Source: Rhizomys pruinosus
Taxonomy: Eukaryota; Chordata; Mammalia; Rodentia; Spalacidae
DNA: 64,000 bases
Reading direction: 5' to 3'
Assembly: GCA_009823505.1 (NCBI GenBank)
Contig: VZQC01005710.1
Span: 992,007 to 1,056,006 of the forward strand
Position numbers and translations under genes: made by a program
The notes under the pieces: model-generated
The model's input: only the letters and a program-made list of their open reading frames with translations
Databases searched by the model: none
Told to the model about the DNA's origin: nothing
Part shown: piece by piece, positions 10,336 to 20,633 of the stretch
Position numbering within the stretch: position 1 is the first letter of the stretch
Layout: every line of letters starts with the position of its first letter

Positions 10336-11555
10336 CTGAAAGTTAGTGCAGGCCTACAGAGGACAGTGTACTGGGACCCCTCTCAAGCATTCAATATCCC
10401 TGCAGCTGCACATCTGCCACCCCCTGCTGTGACGACAGGTGCTCTGCCTGCCCACCTGTGCTCTCTATGGTCCTCGGCCACTGACCCAGTTCCCTTTAGA
10501 CCCAGGTTCTGGGCTTTCTGACTACTTTTGTAGTTTTCTTAAAATCCAGTTATAGAACTGTTTGTGGATCTAAATTGTGCAAATTTGAAACCATGTGCTA
10601 TTTTAAAAATAATCAACCTTACCTCTCTGCAGAGACTAGGACTACTGGAGAATCACATGGGTCCAGGACCGGCAGGCATGTTCTAGCCACAGCCTTGAAG
10701 TGCTGTGTGAGCTGGTGGGCGCTGCACCTGCTGCCCTCTGGCCTTCTTCATATCGTAATGATGGTCTTCTATAGCTTTGGGAGAAACAGACTCTTCCAGA
10801 GGCTTCTTCACTGACAGTTTATCACACTACTCTTAGTGATGAGTCTCTCCCTCCTTGGAGACTTAGGACAGTTCAACAAACTTTTATTGAACAACTACTT
10901 TGGCCACACACACTGTTTATTGGAGCTGGAGTAAGAAATGGCACATTTCCTTGAAACACTCACGCACCTATGGTCAGAGCATGCCACAAATAGATCCCAT
11001 GTCCAAAGAAAAGGATGGGCAAGATACCCACAGGTGGGAGCAGCCCCACAGGACTCAGCGCTCCTGGTCCAGTCACCTCATGGGACACTCAGAAACCCGG
11101 GGCCAACAGGAGAATAAAATGAAATGTTAGCAAAAGGCCAGCCCATGAGGGGTCTCTGGTCCAGCGCCTGTCTGCAGTGCCCTCAGAAGAGCTTGGGACC
11201 AGAGACAGGCTAGGTGAAAAGTGAGGAAGGAGGGAGAAATCAAAAAATAATTCAGAGCAGTTCTGAGAGGGGAGACCAACTTCCCGTTCTTATGCTCAAA
11301 CCAAATAATTTACCTTTGGTCTCCAAAACGTGTGTAGAGACTCTCTCCCACCAACCCAGGTGTTCTTTCTTTCTTTCTTTCTTTTAAGCTCTGACACTCT
11401 GGAGTACATCAGCTCCTGCAGATTGACAGCTCCACCCGAAAGCTGCTTCCCGCTCTCAGGCCTCTGACCCGGGACCTCAGGACCCCCCACTCCTGTTTGG
11501 GTCCATTTTGCTAGACCACCTCACAGAATTCAATATAGCGCTTTCTTTTCTTTCT
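10336..11555. other. Unique sequence with a possible ancient repeat scrap
   Basis: No gene seen. 10870-10904 (TTCAACAAACTTTTATTGAA and on) resembles the ancient MIR/L2 core phrase, too short to be sure. A short (TTTC)n lies near 11366-11384. Confidence 0.45.
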
Positions 11556-11559
11556 TTTT

Positions 11560-11763
11560 TTAAGAAATTTCATGTGTATATTACCTGCATGTATGTAAGT
11601 GAACCCATGTTGTACAATGCCTGCAAAGATCAGAAGAGAGTGTTGGACCCCTGGAGCTGGAGTTATGGACAGTTGTTAGTCACCCTGTGGGTGCTAGGAG
11701 TCAAATCCAGGTCCTCTGCAAGAGGAGCCAGTGCTCTTAACCAATGATCCGTCTTTCCAGCTC
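11560..11763 (-). mobile_element. B2 SINE, antisense, diverged
   Basis: The minus strand reads GAGCTGGAAAGACGGATCATTGG then AAGAGCACTGGCTCC and the B2 body. It is older than the GGCCTAGCGG B2s judging by its mismatches. Confidence 0.8.
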
Positions 11764-11941
11764 TTCTTTTATTTTTTCCTTGAATGATATTCACAAGATG
11801 CATATAAACATCAAGATGGAAGAACCACATGGGGCCAGGAATACAGGAAAGGTCCAGGGCTCCATATCCTACCCAGGGGCACCAATAGAGGTCCATCTAG
11901 GTACCTCCTTGGCTAGCTGGAAGTCCTTTGTCCCTTACTTT

Positions 11942-12306
11942 TAAAAAGATTTATTTTATTTTTTATTAGAAATGGGGTGAGGGGCTTGCATGTGGGAATA
12001 CAGGTGTCCACAGAGTTACAGGCAGTTGTGTGTAAGGAGCTGCAGGCTTTAGCTTGCTTACGCTGAGCTTGCTTACAAGGAAGTTGACTCTGTGAATTGT
12101 CACCTCCCTTTTTTTTTTTTTATGAAAAAAAAAAAGGCTTGAGGTGACAATTCACAGAGTCAACTTCCTTGTAAGCAAGCTCAGCGTAAGCAAGCTAAAG
12201 CCTGCAGCTCCTTACAGTTGTGAGGCACATGACATGGGGACCCAAACTCATGTCCTCTGCAGGAGCAATATGTGCTCTTAACATCTGAGCCATCTCTACA
12301 GAGCTC
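11942..12306 (-). mobile_element. B2 SINE, antisense, split by a hairpin element
   Basis: The minus strand starts at GAGCTCTGTAGAGATGGCTC and proceeds through the B2 body. It is interrupted at GTTGTG and resumes through CAGGTGTCCAC-complement sequence into an AAATAAATC tail. The interruption is the palindromic element at 12031-12216. Confidence 0.85.
12031..12216. mobile_element. 186-bp hairpin element with LTR-like ends
   Basis: A 76-nt left arm (12031-12106) is a perfect reverse complement of the right arm (12141-12216). The element starts TGTAAGGAGCTGCAG and ends CTGCAGCTCCTTACA, i.e. TG...CA. Identical 6-bp direct repeats GTTGTG lie at 12025-12030 and 12217-12222. Inside the arms, CC pairs with GG and T(12111-12121) with A(12125-12135), leaving a 3-nt CTT bulge and an ATG loop, so nearly the whole element folds. 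It interrupts a B2 SINE. The end bases plus 6-bp duplication suggest integrase-mediated insertion of an ERVK-type end sequence in inverted-duplicate form. A MITE-like DNA transposon is the alternative. No coding capacity. Confidence 0.85.
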
Positions 12307-13555
12307 TAGAATCTCTTTGAACTAGGTACTTGGGGCTGTATAGAGAGTTCATCACATAGTCATGCTTAATTAAATCCCAACCATTAGTGCTGGCCTCAGA
12401 CCCCCCACTTCCCTAGGTATGCGGAAGGGGTCCTGAGAGTTTCATTTCTTCACAGGCTCACTCCCCTGACAGCCAGACCCAACCCTAGGCTAACACAGAG
12501 CCAACCAAGAATCCTCTCCCATTTTCCAGGAAATTCCAAGGGATTTAAGAGCTCTGTGCCAGGAACTGTGGGCAGACAGCAAATAGAAGACTGAAAGATT
12601 CCCCAAGCTCCTTTTCTACACAGGCTGTCAGGAGCCAAGGGTGGAGACCAGTGGGTGGATTTCTCATCTCTCCACAGGAGAAAATGCAGTGTTGCAGAGA
12701 GAGGCATCTTGTACAGAGCTGCACATTTCTCAGGGTCTTACTTTCTAGCAGAGGCTCGCCTCCCTTTGAGCCCTTTCCTGGCTCTGCTGTGTGTTCATGA
12801 TCAAGGGTACTTCATCCTCAGCCTACTGACGCTATCCTCACGGGTCGAACCTTGTACCTCTGGATTTTTAAGTCTGTGGTCCCAGATGCCCTAACTTACT
12901 GACCGAGCCAGGGACCTCCCAGGCTCTCTCACCTCTCTCCTGGTTGACAGTGTATTCGTTCTGGCCTCAGGGGCTCTGATAGATGGTGGGTGGTCTCCTA
13001 TGTAGAGGAAGACCTTCCCAGCCAGAGGTTCCCCATCTCCTGGTTGCAGGCAGAGCCTCCCCTCTGATTCTCTCTGGGTTTTGGAGGAGTCTGCCTGGAA
13101 GGAACTTTCATCTCCTGTCAGCACAACCCCCCTTTCCCACACTTGCAAAGCCTTCCTTCTAGAGCACCAGTCCCTGCCCCCCTCTTTGGCTTATTTCCTG
13201 AACACTCAGTGAATGGCAGATACTTGCTGTATCTACTCTGCACAAAAATGCTGCCTTCCAAGGTCAAATATTTTTTATTGCCCTCTCTTGCCTGTCGCAA
13301 AAAGGATCGCATTAAGAAAATAAGCTTAAAAGCACAAATTGTTCTGCCTTTGACCGCCCGGACCCCAGCCTGTGAGTCTCCAGACAGCTGCTTCTTCCTT
13401 CTCAACAGCAGGGCCCACTGTGTGTTTATCCTCCTTGCCCACGATTCCAGCAGTCTGCCAGGAACCACACTGCCTCCCTGTGCCCGGGTTCCTCAGCCGC
13501 AAAAGTAAAGGTGACATTCACCATGCCACAGATGCATTTTTAAAAAGTGTATGTA
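12307..13555. other. Unique sequence, no gene seen
   Basis: Several open frames of 60-120 aa overlap on both strands around 13118-13593. None has a recognisable domain. No repeat identified. Confidence 0.5.
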
Positions 13556-13760
13556 GGGTGAAGAGATGGCCAGCCAGTCCTGCCAGTTGGTGAGGTCAGG
13601 GTTCAGTGAAACACCCTGTTTCAATAATAATAATAATAAGGAAATGAGGAAGACACTTAATATTGACCTCCATCCTCCACATGCATTAGCACACATATAT
13701 GTATGACACGTGCATATACACAAACACACATATAACACACTCATACACAAATTAAAAAAT
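13556..13760 (+). mobile_element. B3-like SINE, diverged, with (AAT)n insert
   Basis: GGGTGAAGAGATGGCC-like start, an internal (AAT) run at 13623-13638, then GACCTCCATCCTCCACATGC followed by CACAC-rich 3' sequence. The order fits a B3/B2-related SINE. Confidence 0.5.
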
Positions 13761-13817
13761 AAATGCAAGACAACAAATAACTGTAAAGCTAAATCTTAAT
13801 ATAAGAAGTAAAACCCA

Positions 13818-14042
13818 GGGCTGGAGAGATGGCCTAGCGGTTAAGAGCACCGACTGCTCTTGCAGAGGACCTGGGTTCAATGCCCAGCACCCACATGGCA
13901 GCTGAGAACTGTCTTTAACTCCAGTTCCAGGGGAATCCGACACCCTCTTCTGACCTCCGCAGCACTGAACAACACGGGTGTACAAACCTACATGCAGACA
14001 GTATATTCATACACATACAAAAATAAATAAAATAAAAAAAAA
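13818..14042 (+). mobile_element. B2 SINE, near full length
   Basis: GGGCTGGAGAGATGGCCTAG start, TGGGTTCAATGCC box B, GCAGACAGTATATTCATACAC 3' part and AAATAAAATAAA tail. An 8-bp repeat AAAACCCA flanks the unit. Confidence 0.92.
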
Positions 14043-14150
14043 AGCAAAACCCATTATATGTTCCTATGTTCTTATGTTCTGTCCCTTGACCCCATGCTTG
14101 GCATGTAGGGTAAATAACAGGGCCTGCCATGACTATAAACAGTACTATTT

Positions 14151-14289
14151 GGTGGTGCATGCTAATCCTAGCACTCAGGAGGCAGAGGCAGGTGGATCTT
14201 CATGAGTTCAAGGCCAGCCTACTCTACAGAGTGAGTTCCAGCCCAGCTGGGGCTACAGGGAGACCCTGTCTGGAAAAGACAAAAAAAAT
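14151..14289 (+). mobile_element. B1 SINE with perfect TSD
   Basis: B1 body with GGAGGCAGAGGCAGGTGGAT and CAGCTGGGGCTACAGGGAGA. It is flanked by the perfect 10-bp duplication AGTACTATTT at 14141-14150 and 14290-14299. Confidence 0.93.
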
Positions 14290-14299
14290 AGTACTATTT

Positions 14300-15437
14300 T
14301 CTCATCTTTGGAAAAACAGCAAATATTTCTATTTACAGACTTGTTTACAAGGTGCAGAGGATATTTTACAGGGTTTTGCACAGGGTCAACCTCTTCCTCC
14401 AGAGAAGCTGGATTTGAAGGTCTCAACGTGACTCATCAGTCCTGACGTTCTTCTTGAAGCAGATTTTCAGTTAAAGGTGCTGCCAGTGGTTCTTCGTGGA
14501 GAGCTGGTTCTGGTCCTGAGAGCTCACTGTGGTCTTGGGCCGGATTTAATAGGTGGCGACTTCGCTCTGTATTCCCCACATTGCTCGCAGGAGATTATGC
14601 TGTCCTCCTGGGTACCAAGCCATGCTTCACGTTAGTAAAATGTCGGGTTTAGAGTTTTAGCATACAGTGTTCTTCAAGCGAAGGAATCACTTTTTTTTTT
14701 AGGGCTGTGATAAAAAATCTGAAAGACGCAGTTTAAGTGAGTGCGGGAGGGTAGCTTCCGTCTTGGTGGGAGAGCGCGGTGGAGTTGCTGACGCTGCTTT
14801 CTCACATCTCAGTAGATGAGGAAAATGGAGCTCAGGCCCAAAGTGGGGCTGGGATACAGGCAAGGCTCAACCCCAGTGGCTTCTATCAGGCAGGCCTCAC
14901 ATTCCGAAGGCTCCACAAAGCAATGCCGCCAGGCGGGGACCAGGTATTTATGACACGAGGCTGTGGGGGGAGCACTTTATGTTCGAAGTATGGCATCAAG
15001 TCTCTCTGACATGAACAGGACAAGGGCTGTTATTACTAACACGGGGTTAAGCCAAGGTAAAAATAGAGGGAAGAGGGCCGCTGCTGACTTCGCCTCTTGG
15101 CGGTGTCTGGTGGCTCGAGGTGAGCACTGGAGCCGGCTTAAACACACAAAGTGGCAAGCAGTGCTGAGCTGGTCAGGAGAGCAATGTCTCTGCTCTACCA
15201 GAGGTAGAGGGAGGCTGTCTTCGGAGAGAAGGCAGGTGACCCAGAGGGAGGGAAGAGCCTCACGCAGTCCTCACAGCCTCCAGTCTTGCCTCCCCCTCAC
15301 TTCAGTTCCGGGCTTCAAGAGACTACTCAGAATCCACATAATTCAAGCCTGTTTCTCCCTCATCTACCTAAATGACCTTCCACTTCATCCTGAATCTACC
15401 TAAACTTATTTCTGTTGCTCATAATTTAAGTCTTAAA
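14300..15437. other. Unique sequence, no gene seen
   Basis: Includes a 146-codon forward frame (14963-15403) without any recognised domain and overlapped by others. Not called as a gene. Confidence 0.5.
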
Positions 15438-15640
15438 AGAGCAACTGGAGAAATGGCTCAACAGTTAAGAGTACTGGCTGCTCTTGTAGAGGACCCAGGT
15501 TTGATTCTCAGCACCCACATAGCAACTAACAAATGTCCATAACTCCAGTTCCACAGGATCAGACACCCTCTTCTGACTTCCAAAGGCATTGCATGACACA
15601 GAAGCACTTACAGGTAATACACTCATCCATTAAAAAAAAT
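15438..15640 (+). mobile_element. B2 SINE
   Basis: Starts AGAGCAACTGGAGAAATGGC TCAACAGTTAAGAG, box B TAGGTTTGATTC-like, ends ATACACTCATCCATT plus an A-run. It is followed at once by a B1. Confidence 0.85.
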
Positions 15641-15641
15641 C

Positions 15642-15790
15642 TCAGCCAAGTGTGGTAGCACACACCTTTAATCCCAGAACTTGGGAGGCAAAAGCAGGCA
15701 GATCTTTGAGTTTGAGGCTAACCTGATCTACATAATGAGTTCCAGGCCAGCTGGGGCTACAAGGAGACCCTGTCTCAAAAAGACCAAAAG
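15642..15790 (+). mobile_element. B1 SINE next to the preceding B2
   Basis: CAGCCAAGTGTGGTAGCACAC start and GACCCTGTCTCAAAAAGACC end. I saw no clear shared TSD, so I cannot say whether the pair moved together. Confidence 0.88.
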
Positions 15791-15899
15791 AAGAATTGTC
15801 ATTGTTCAATGTCTTTGAGTCACGCATGACCGCATTCCACAAGCTGTCCTTCCCTTCTTGGCTCAGCTCCAGGACTTGTCTCCTGCCTGCAGGCCAACA

Positions 15900-16250
15900 G
15901 TCTCTAGGCTTCGCTCCTGCAAGAAGCAGAGAGGGAAAAACCACAGGAGATCACCCGTGGAAATGAACGGACTCACATGCAGAGCCGGGGAGGATAGGAA
16001 CTCCGTTTATTTTCTGTCAGGGAGGTCTATATATTGGAGTCTACTATGCTCTGGGCAAGGAAGTGGGGAGCAGGCAGAAGGGAAGGGTGAGCAACCTTGG
16101 TTCTAATTGGGGGGCTGCAGAGCTCCTGTTTGTGCAACAGGTAACTAGAGGTGTGACATTTTGCTCAATGCCTCAAGGGAAGGGGCCTGGAACTTTGCAG
16201 AGATAGGGCAAAGCAAGAATCATTGTGATATCCCAAATCTTCCTGCTACA
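15900..16250 (-). mobile_element. LTR-like sequence, antisense
   Basis: On the minus strand a TG start (TGTAGCAGGAAG from 16250), a TATA box (TATATAG, plus 16025-16036) and an AATAAA signal (plus 16006-16011) follow in LTR order. A CTCTGCATGTGAGTCCGTTC-type R/U5-like stretch comes next. I could not fix the far end or a target duplication. It could be a solo or partial ERV LTR. Confidence 0.5.
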
Positions 16251-16464
16251 GAAAACTCTGAATGCCCACAGAGTTATCAGAAAACTAGAGATCTTCCAGG
16301 ACAGGTCTTACAAGTTCTTGCTTCAAGCCACACAGAAAGTTTCATTCCCACAAAGAATCTCAACGGGAAAAATACACTAAAGGTCTCTAATATATGGCAA
16401 CTTTTTATTTTATTTTATTTTTTTATTTTATGATGGTATGAGAGCAATATGCAGTCAGTATAAC

Positions 16465-16501
<37 letters not shown>

Positions 16502-16540
16502 CAGCTCAACTTTGAGTGTTATTCCTCAAAATACTTTCCT
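16251..16540. other. Unique sequence with a (TG)n tract
   Basis: (TG)n at 16467-16499. Otherwise nothing recognised. Confidence 0.6.
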
Positions 16541-16693
16541 TTTTTTTTTTTAATTTTTGAGACAAGGTCTCCCTGCAGTCCCAGCTAGTGTAGACCAGGC
16601 TGGCCTTGATCTTACAGAGATCCTCCTGCCTCTGCCTCTGCCTCTGCCTCTTGAGTGCTGGGATTAAAAGCATGGGCCACCACACCCATCTTA
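16541..16693 (-). mobile_element. B1 SINE, antisense
   Basis: TTTTTGAGACAAGGTCTCCC start and GGGCCACCACACCC end on the plus strand. A six-base unit, TCTGCC, is repeated four times within (about 16629-16652), where other copies have one or two. Confidence 0.9.
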
Positions 16694-16714
16694 ACCTTAA
16701 CCTGTTTTTGTTTT

Positions 16715-16832
16715 TAAGACTCATTCTGGAACTTTCTGATTAGCCTAGATTGACTGGCCAGTGACCCCTAGAGGAACAACTGTCCCCTGTTGCCAGTGTT
16801 GGGAGCACAAGCAAGCATCACCATGACTAGCT
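16715..16832 (-). mobile_element. Old B1-related monomer
   Basis: AAGACTCATTCTGGAACTTTC followed by GATTAGCC and a GTGTTGGGAGCACAAGCA end fits a diverged antisense 7SL-type monomer (PB1-like). Confidence 0.45.
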
Positions 16833-16834
16833 TT

Positions 16835-16872
16835 TTATTTATTTATTTATTTTATTTTTTATCTTTTTTATT

Positions 16873-16907
<35 letters not shown>

Positions 16908-19246
16908 AGATTATGTTACTAATCAAAGCTAGACCTGTGTCCCCCTCCCTACCCTCCCCACCCCACCAGAGCTCATGCATTCTGCCAAACATGTTTTTCA
17001 TCTTTTTCTCAGTCTTTCTCAAAATTTTCAATATTGCGGAAGTTGACTGTTTTGCAAGCTAAGTTGACTGTTTGAGCAGAGTTGACTGTTTCAGTCAGTT
17101 CTTTGATGAGTCTTTCTGTTGTGGTTGTTGTTGTTCTTTCCAATAGGCATCACTCCCAAATACTTGAAAAAAAAGCTCAAGGGTCATGCACAAGAAATAC
17201 TTACAACTAGGTATTGTTGCTCGCATCCACAGATGAGGGATACCATCCATTGCTTGTTTCTGGGACTGTTTACTTCACTTAACTATATCTTCTAGTTCCA
17301 TCCATTTACCTGCAATTCATGATGTCATCTTTTTTACTGCTGCATAGACTCCATTGTGTAGAAGTGTACCACATTTTCTTATCCACTTATCAGTTGAGGG
17401 GCACTGGGCTGGTTCCAGCTTTTTGCTATGTGAACAGAGCTGCAATCAAACATGGTGTGCATGTATCTCTGAAGTAAGATGAGTCTTGTGGGTACATACC
17501 CCGGAGTGGTTAGGCTGGTCAGGTGGCAAGCTCATTTGAGTCTCCAAGGGTTCTCCACACTTGTTTCCACATAGTGGCTTACAAGTTTACATTCCCACCA
17601 GCAGTGAATGGTGTTCCCCTTCCCCCACACCTCTCAAGCACTTGGTATCATTTGTGTTCTTTTAATTGTCCTAGCCAGTTTTATCAGAGTGAGTGGTATC
17701 TTAAAGTGGTTTTCATTGCATTTCCTTAATTATTAGCAACGTTGAACACTTTTAAGATGCTTCTAGCCATCTCTAATTCCTCACTTGTGAAGTCTCTGTT
17801 CAGCTCTTTGCTCCATCTATTGAGTGGGTCATTTGTTTTCTTTCTTCTTTGTTTTTTTTTTTTTTTTTGAGTAGTTTATATATTCTGGAAATCAATGCTT
17901 TGTCAGATGTATCTGCGGTGAAGGTTTCCTCCCACTCTGTGGGATTCCTCTTCACTTCCTTGATTGTTTCTTTTTGATGTACAGAAGCTTTTGAGTTTAA
18001 TGAGGTCCCATTTGTCAATTGTCAACCTTAATTCTTGCGCAGCTGCTGTCTGATTTAGGAAGTCTTTTCCTATGCCTATGTCTTCTAGGCTGCTGCCAAC
18101 TTTTTCTTCTATGACCTTCAGAGTTTTGGGTTTCACATTGAGGTCTTTGATCCATTTGGAGTTGACTTTTGTACATGCGAGAGGTAGGGGTTTAACTTTA
18201 TTCTTCTACAAGTGGTGATCCAGTTTTGCCAACACCACTTGCTGAAGAGGCTGTCTTTCCTCCATTGTGTCTTCTTGGCCCCCTTGTCAAATATGAGTTG
18301 GCTGAAATTGTATGTGCTAAAGTTTGGATCTTCAGTTTTGTTCCATTGGTCAACAGGTCTGTTTTTGTGCCAGTACCAAGCTGTTTTTATGACTATAGTC
18401 CTGTAGTATAGTTTGAAGTCTGGTATAAAAATCCCCCCCTGTATTGCACTTTTCGCTCAGGGTTGCTTTCGTTATTCAGGATCTTTTGTTTTTCCATATG
18501 AAATTAAGGACTTTTTTTCCAAGCCTGTGAAGAAACTCTTGGAGATTTTAATTGGGATCGCATTGAATCTGTATATTAGTTTGGGTAGAATGGACATTTT
18601 TACTATGTTAATTTTCCCAATCCATGAGCATGGGAGGTCTTACCATCTTCTGATGTCTTCTTCAATTTCCTTCTTCAGGGGTTTAAAGGTTTTTTGTAGA
18701 GATCTTTAGTGTCTTTGGTTAGGTTTGTTCCTAGGTATCTTATTGTTTTTGAGGCTATCGTGAGTGGGAAGGTCTCCTTGTATCCCTTCTTCAGTTGCTT
18801 GTTTGTTGGTATAAAGAAAGGCTAATGATTTTTCTAAGTTAATTTTGTATCCTGTATTCCACTTTATTGAAATTCTAAATCTTTTCTAGGACCTTTCTGG
18901 TGGAGTTTTAGCATCCCTTAGGTAAACAATCATATCATCAGCAAATAGGGATAGCTTGACTTCCTCTTTTCCAATTAGTACTCCTTTAATTTCCTTTTCT
19001 TGCCTTATTGCCCTAGTAAGTGTTTCAAGCACTATATTGAAGAGGAGTGGTGACAGGGGGCAGCCTGCCGAGTTCCTACCTTTAAGGGGAATGCTTCTGA
19101 CTCTTCTCCATTTAGGATGATGTTGGCTGTGGGTTTCCTGTATATAGCTTTGATTACATTGTGGAATGATCCCTCCAAACCAATTCCCTCTAGGACTTTA
19201 AGCATGAGGGGTGCTGGATTTTGTCAAAAGCTTTTCCTAGCTTTTT
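16835..19246 (-). mobile_element. LINE-1, 5'-truncated, antisense
   Basis: The 3' end is at the left: an A-rich and (TA)n tail (16835-16902), then the 3' UTR with the antisense phrase CAGAGCTCATGCATTCTGCC. ORF2 runs rightward to about 19246. Minus-strand translation shows the reverse transcriptase active-site segment [12 protein letters not shown] (about 18908-18952) and upstream [10 protein letters not shown] (about 19205-19240). The element is therefore cut inside the RT domain and lacks endonuclease, ORF1 and 5' UTR. Downstream ORF2 pieces (SLEDIGIGKDF, HRRYI) are in pieces owing to frameshifts and stops. A dead insertion. Confidence 0.92.
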
Positions 19247-19330
19247 CACGTGAGTTCTGAAGCTCCAACACAGGACCCTGTCTTGCATGGCCCACACTTT
19301 ATTGCTTAAGGCATCTCTCAGGCTCTGGTA
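19247..19330 (-). mobile_element. SINE fragment (B3/B4-like), antisense
   Basis: Minus strand gives GAGATGCCTTAAGCAATAAA then a short spacer and GGTCCTGTGTTGGAGC-like sequence, resembling the 5' third of a tRNA-derived SINE. Confidence 0.4.
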
Positions 19331-19634
19331 CTTTGAAGTTTGCATCTGAATTGTCTCCTGGGCTAGAGGTTGCCAGTCTAATCCTCAGTGTGAGGTTGGT
19401 GTGTACTGGAGGTGGTGGCTTGCAGTCTTCTCTATGATTATGAGGGACGTCAGCTGACAGATGATCATGTGTTGTTCAACTAGGATATTTGACATTTACT
19501 TTCAATATATTTTCCAATTTGATGCATTCAAATTATGAGGGGTGTATCAGGACCTGGCCTATTATAAGTCAAGGCTTATCTGCATCTGTCCATGTGATTT
19601 ATACAACCAGGATGCAAAATAATCTATGCAGGCT
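19331..19634. other. Unique sequence, no gene seen
   Basis: Nothing recognised in this short gap between repeats. Confidence 0.45.
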
Positions 19635-19935
19635 TTTTTTTTTAAATCAAATAACCCAATTATTTATTGTTATTATTTTAAGCCAATTTTTATTGAAGCT
19701 TTGTGCATTTCATACAAAATTTCCAATCAAGTCTAGACCCATCATCCATTCCTTGTCCCACCCCACCAGAGCTCATGCATTCTGCCAAACATGCTTTTCA
19801 TTTTTTCCTCAGTCTGTTTTGAAATTGTCGATGCAGAAGTTTACTGTTTTGAGCAGAAGTTCACTGTTTCAGTCAGTTCTTTGATTCAGTCTTGTTGGTG
19901 GTGGTGGTGGTTGTGTTCCTTCCAATCTGCATCAC
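19635..19935 (-). mobile_element. LINE-1 3' UTR fragment, antisense
   Basis: Shares the phrases CAGAGCTCATGCATTCTGCC, AAACATGCTTTTCAT and TTTCAGTCAGTTCTTTGAT with the other LINE-1 3' ends in the window. No ORF2 part follows. Confidence 0.85.
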
Positions 19936-20181
19936 TCCAAAATATGCATATATGCATGCCACATATATCTTTTAGCATCTTCAGCTTATGATTTCTTTTT
20001 TTTTAATTAGGCTGAAACGTGTCATATGCAGGCTTTAAATGGCCCTCTGGAAACAAGGAACATTGAGGTTGTAACACCTAGGCCAGGCTTAGCTGATCCC
20101 ATTACTCAAAGGATTTATCAGGGCAGAGAGTTCAAGTAGTCCCTTCTCTCTAGAGCACTCAAATGCAGAAACCTAGCACTT

Positions 20182-20633
20182 AAGAAATGATAATTATGGG
20201 GGCTGGAGAGATGGCCTGGCACCGACCACTCTTACAGAGGACCCGGGTTTGATCCCCAGCACCCACATGGTGGCTGAGAACCGTCTGAAACTCCAATTTC
20301 AGGAGAACTCCAGTTCCAAGGGAATCCGATACCTTCTTCTGATGTCCGCAGCATTGAATGACATGGGTGCACAGACCTACATGCAGACAGTACATTCATA
20401 CACATACAGAAATAAATAAAAAATTAAAAAAAGTTAAAAGAAAAGAAATGATAATTATGCAGCCAGGTGTGGTGGCACACGCCTTTAATCCTACCACTTG
20501 GGAGGCAGAGGCAGGTGGATCTCTGTGAGTTCAAGGCTAGCCTGGTCTACATAGCGAGTTCCAGTACAGTTGGAGCTACACGGAGACCCTGTCTCAAAAA
20601 GACCAAAAAATAAATAAAAGAAACGATAATTAC
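20182..20633 (+). mobile_element. B2 then B1 insertion chain sharing one target site
   Basis: A B2 (20199-20442) with a deleted box A region is followed by a B1 (20460-20617). The target sequence AAGAAATGATAATTATG occurs before the B2 (20182-20198), between the two (20443-20459), and after the B1 in slightly changed form, AAGAAACGATAATTAC (20618-20633). This shows two successive insertions, the B1 landing at the B2's own 3' duplication. Confidence 0.9.

Noticed and set aside
15438..15790. Adjacent B2 and B1 as a third copy of the composite SINE
   Set aside because: Here the B2 is full length with its own tail before the B1, and the junction differs, so it is a pair of separate SINEs.
17800..18709. 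Several 60-100-codon frames in 16835-19246
   Set aside because: Forward ones are antisense to LINE-1 ORF2; reverse ones are broken ORF2 pieces. Annotated as one truncated LINE-1.
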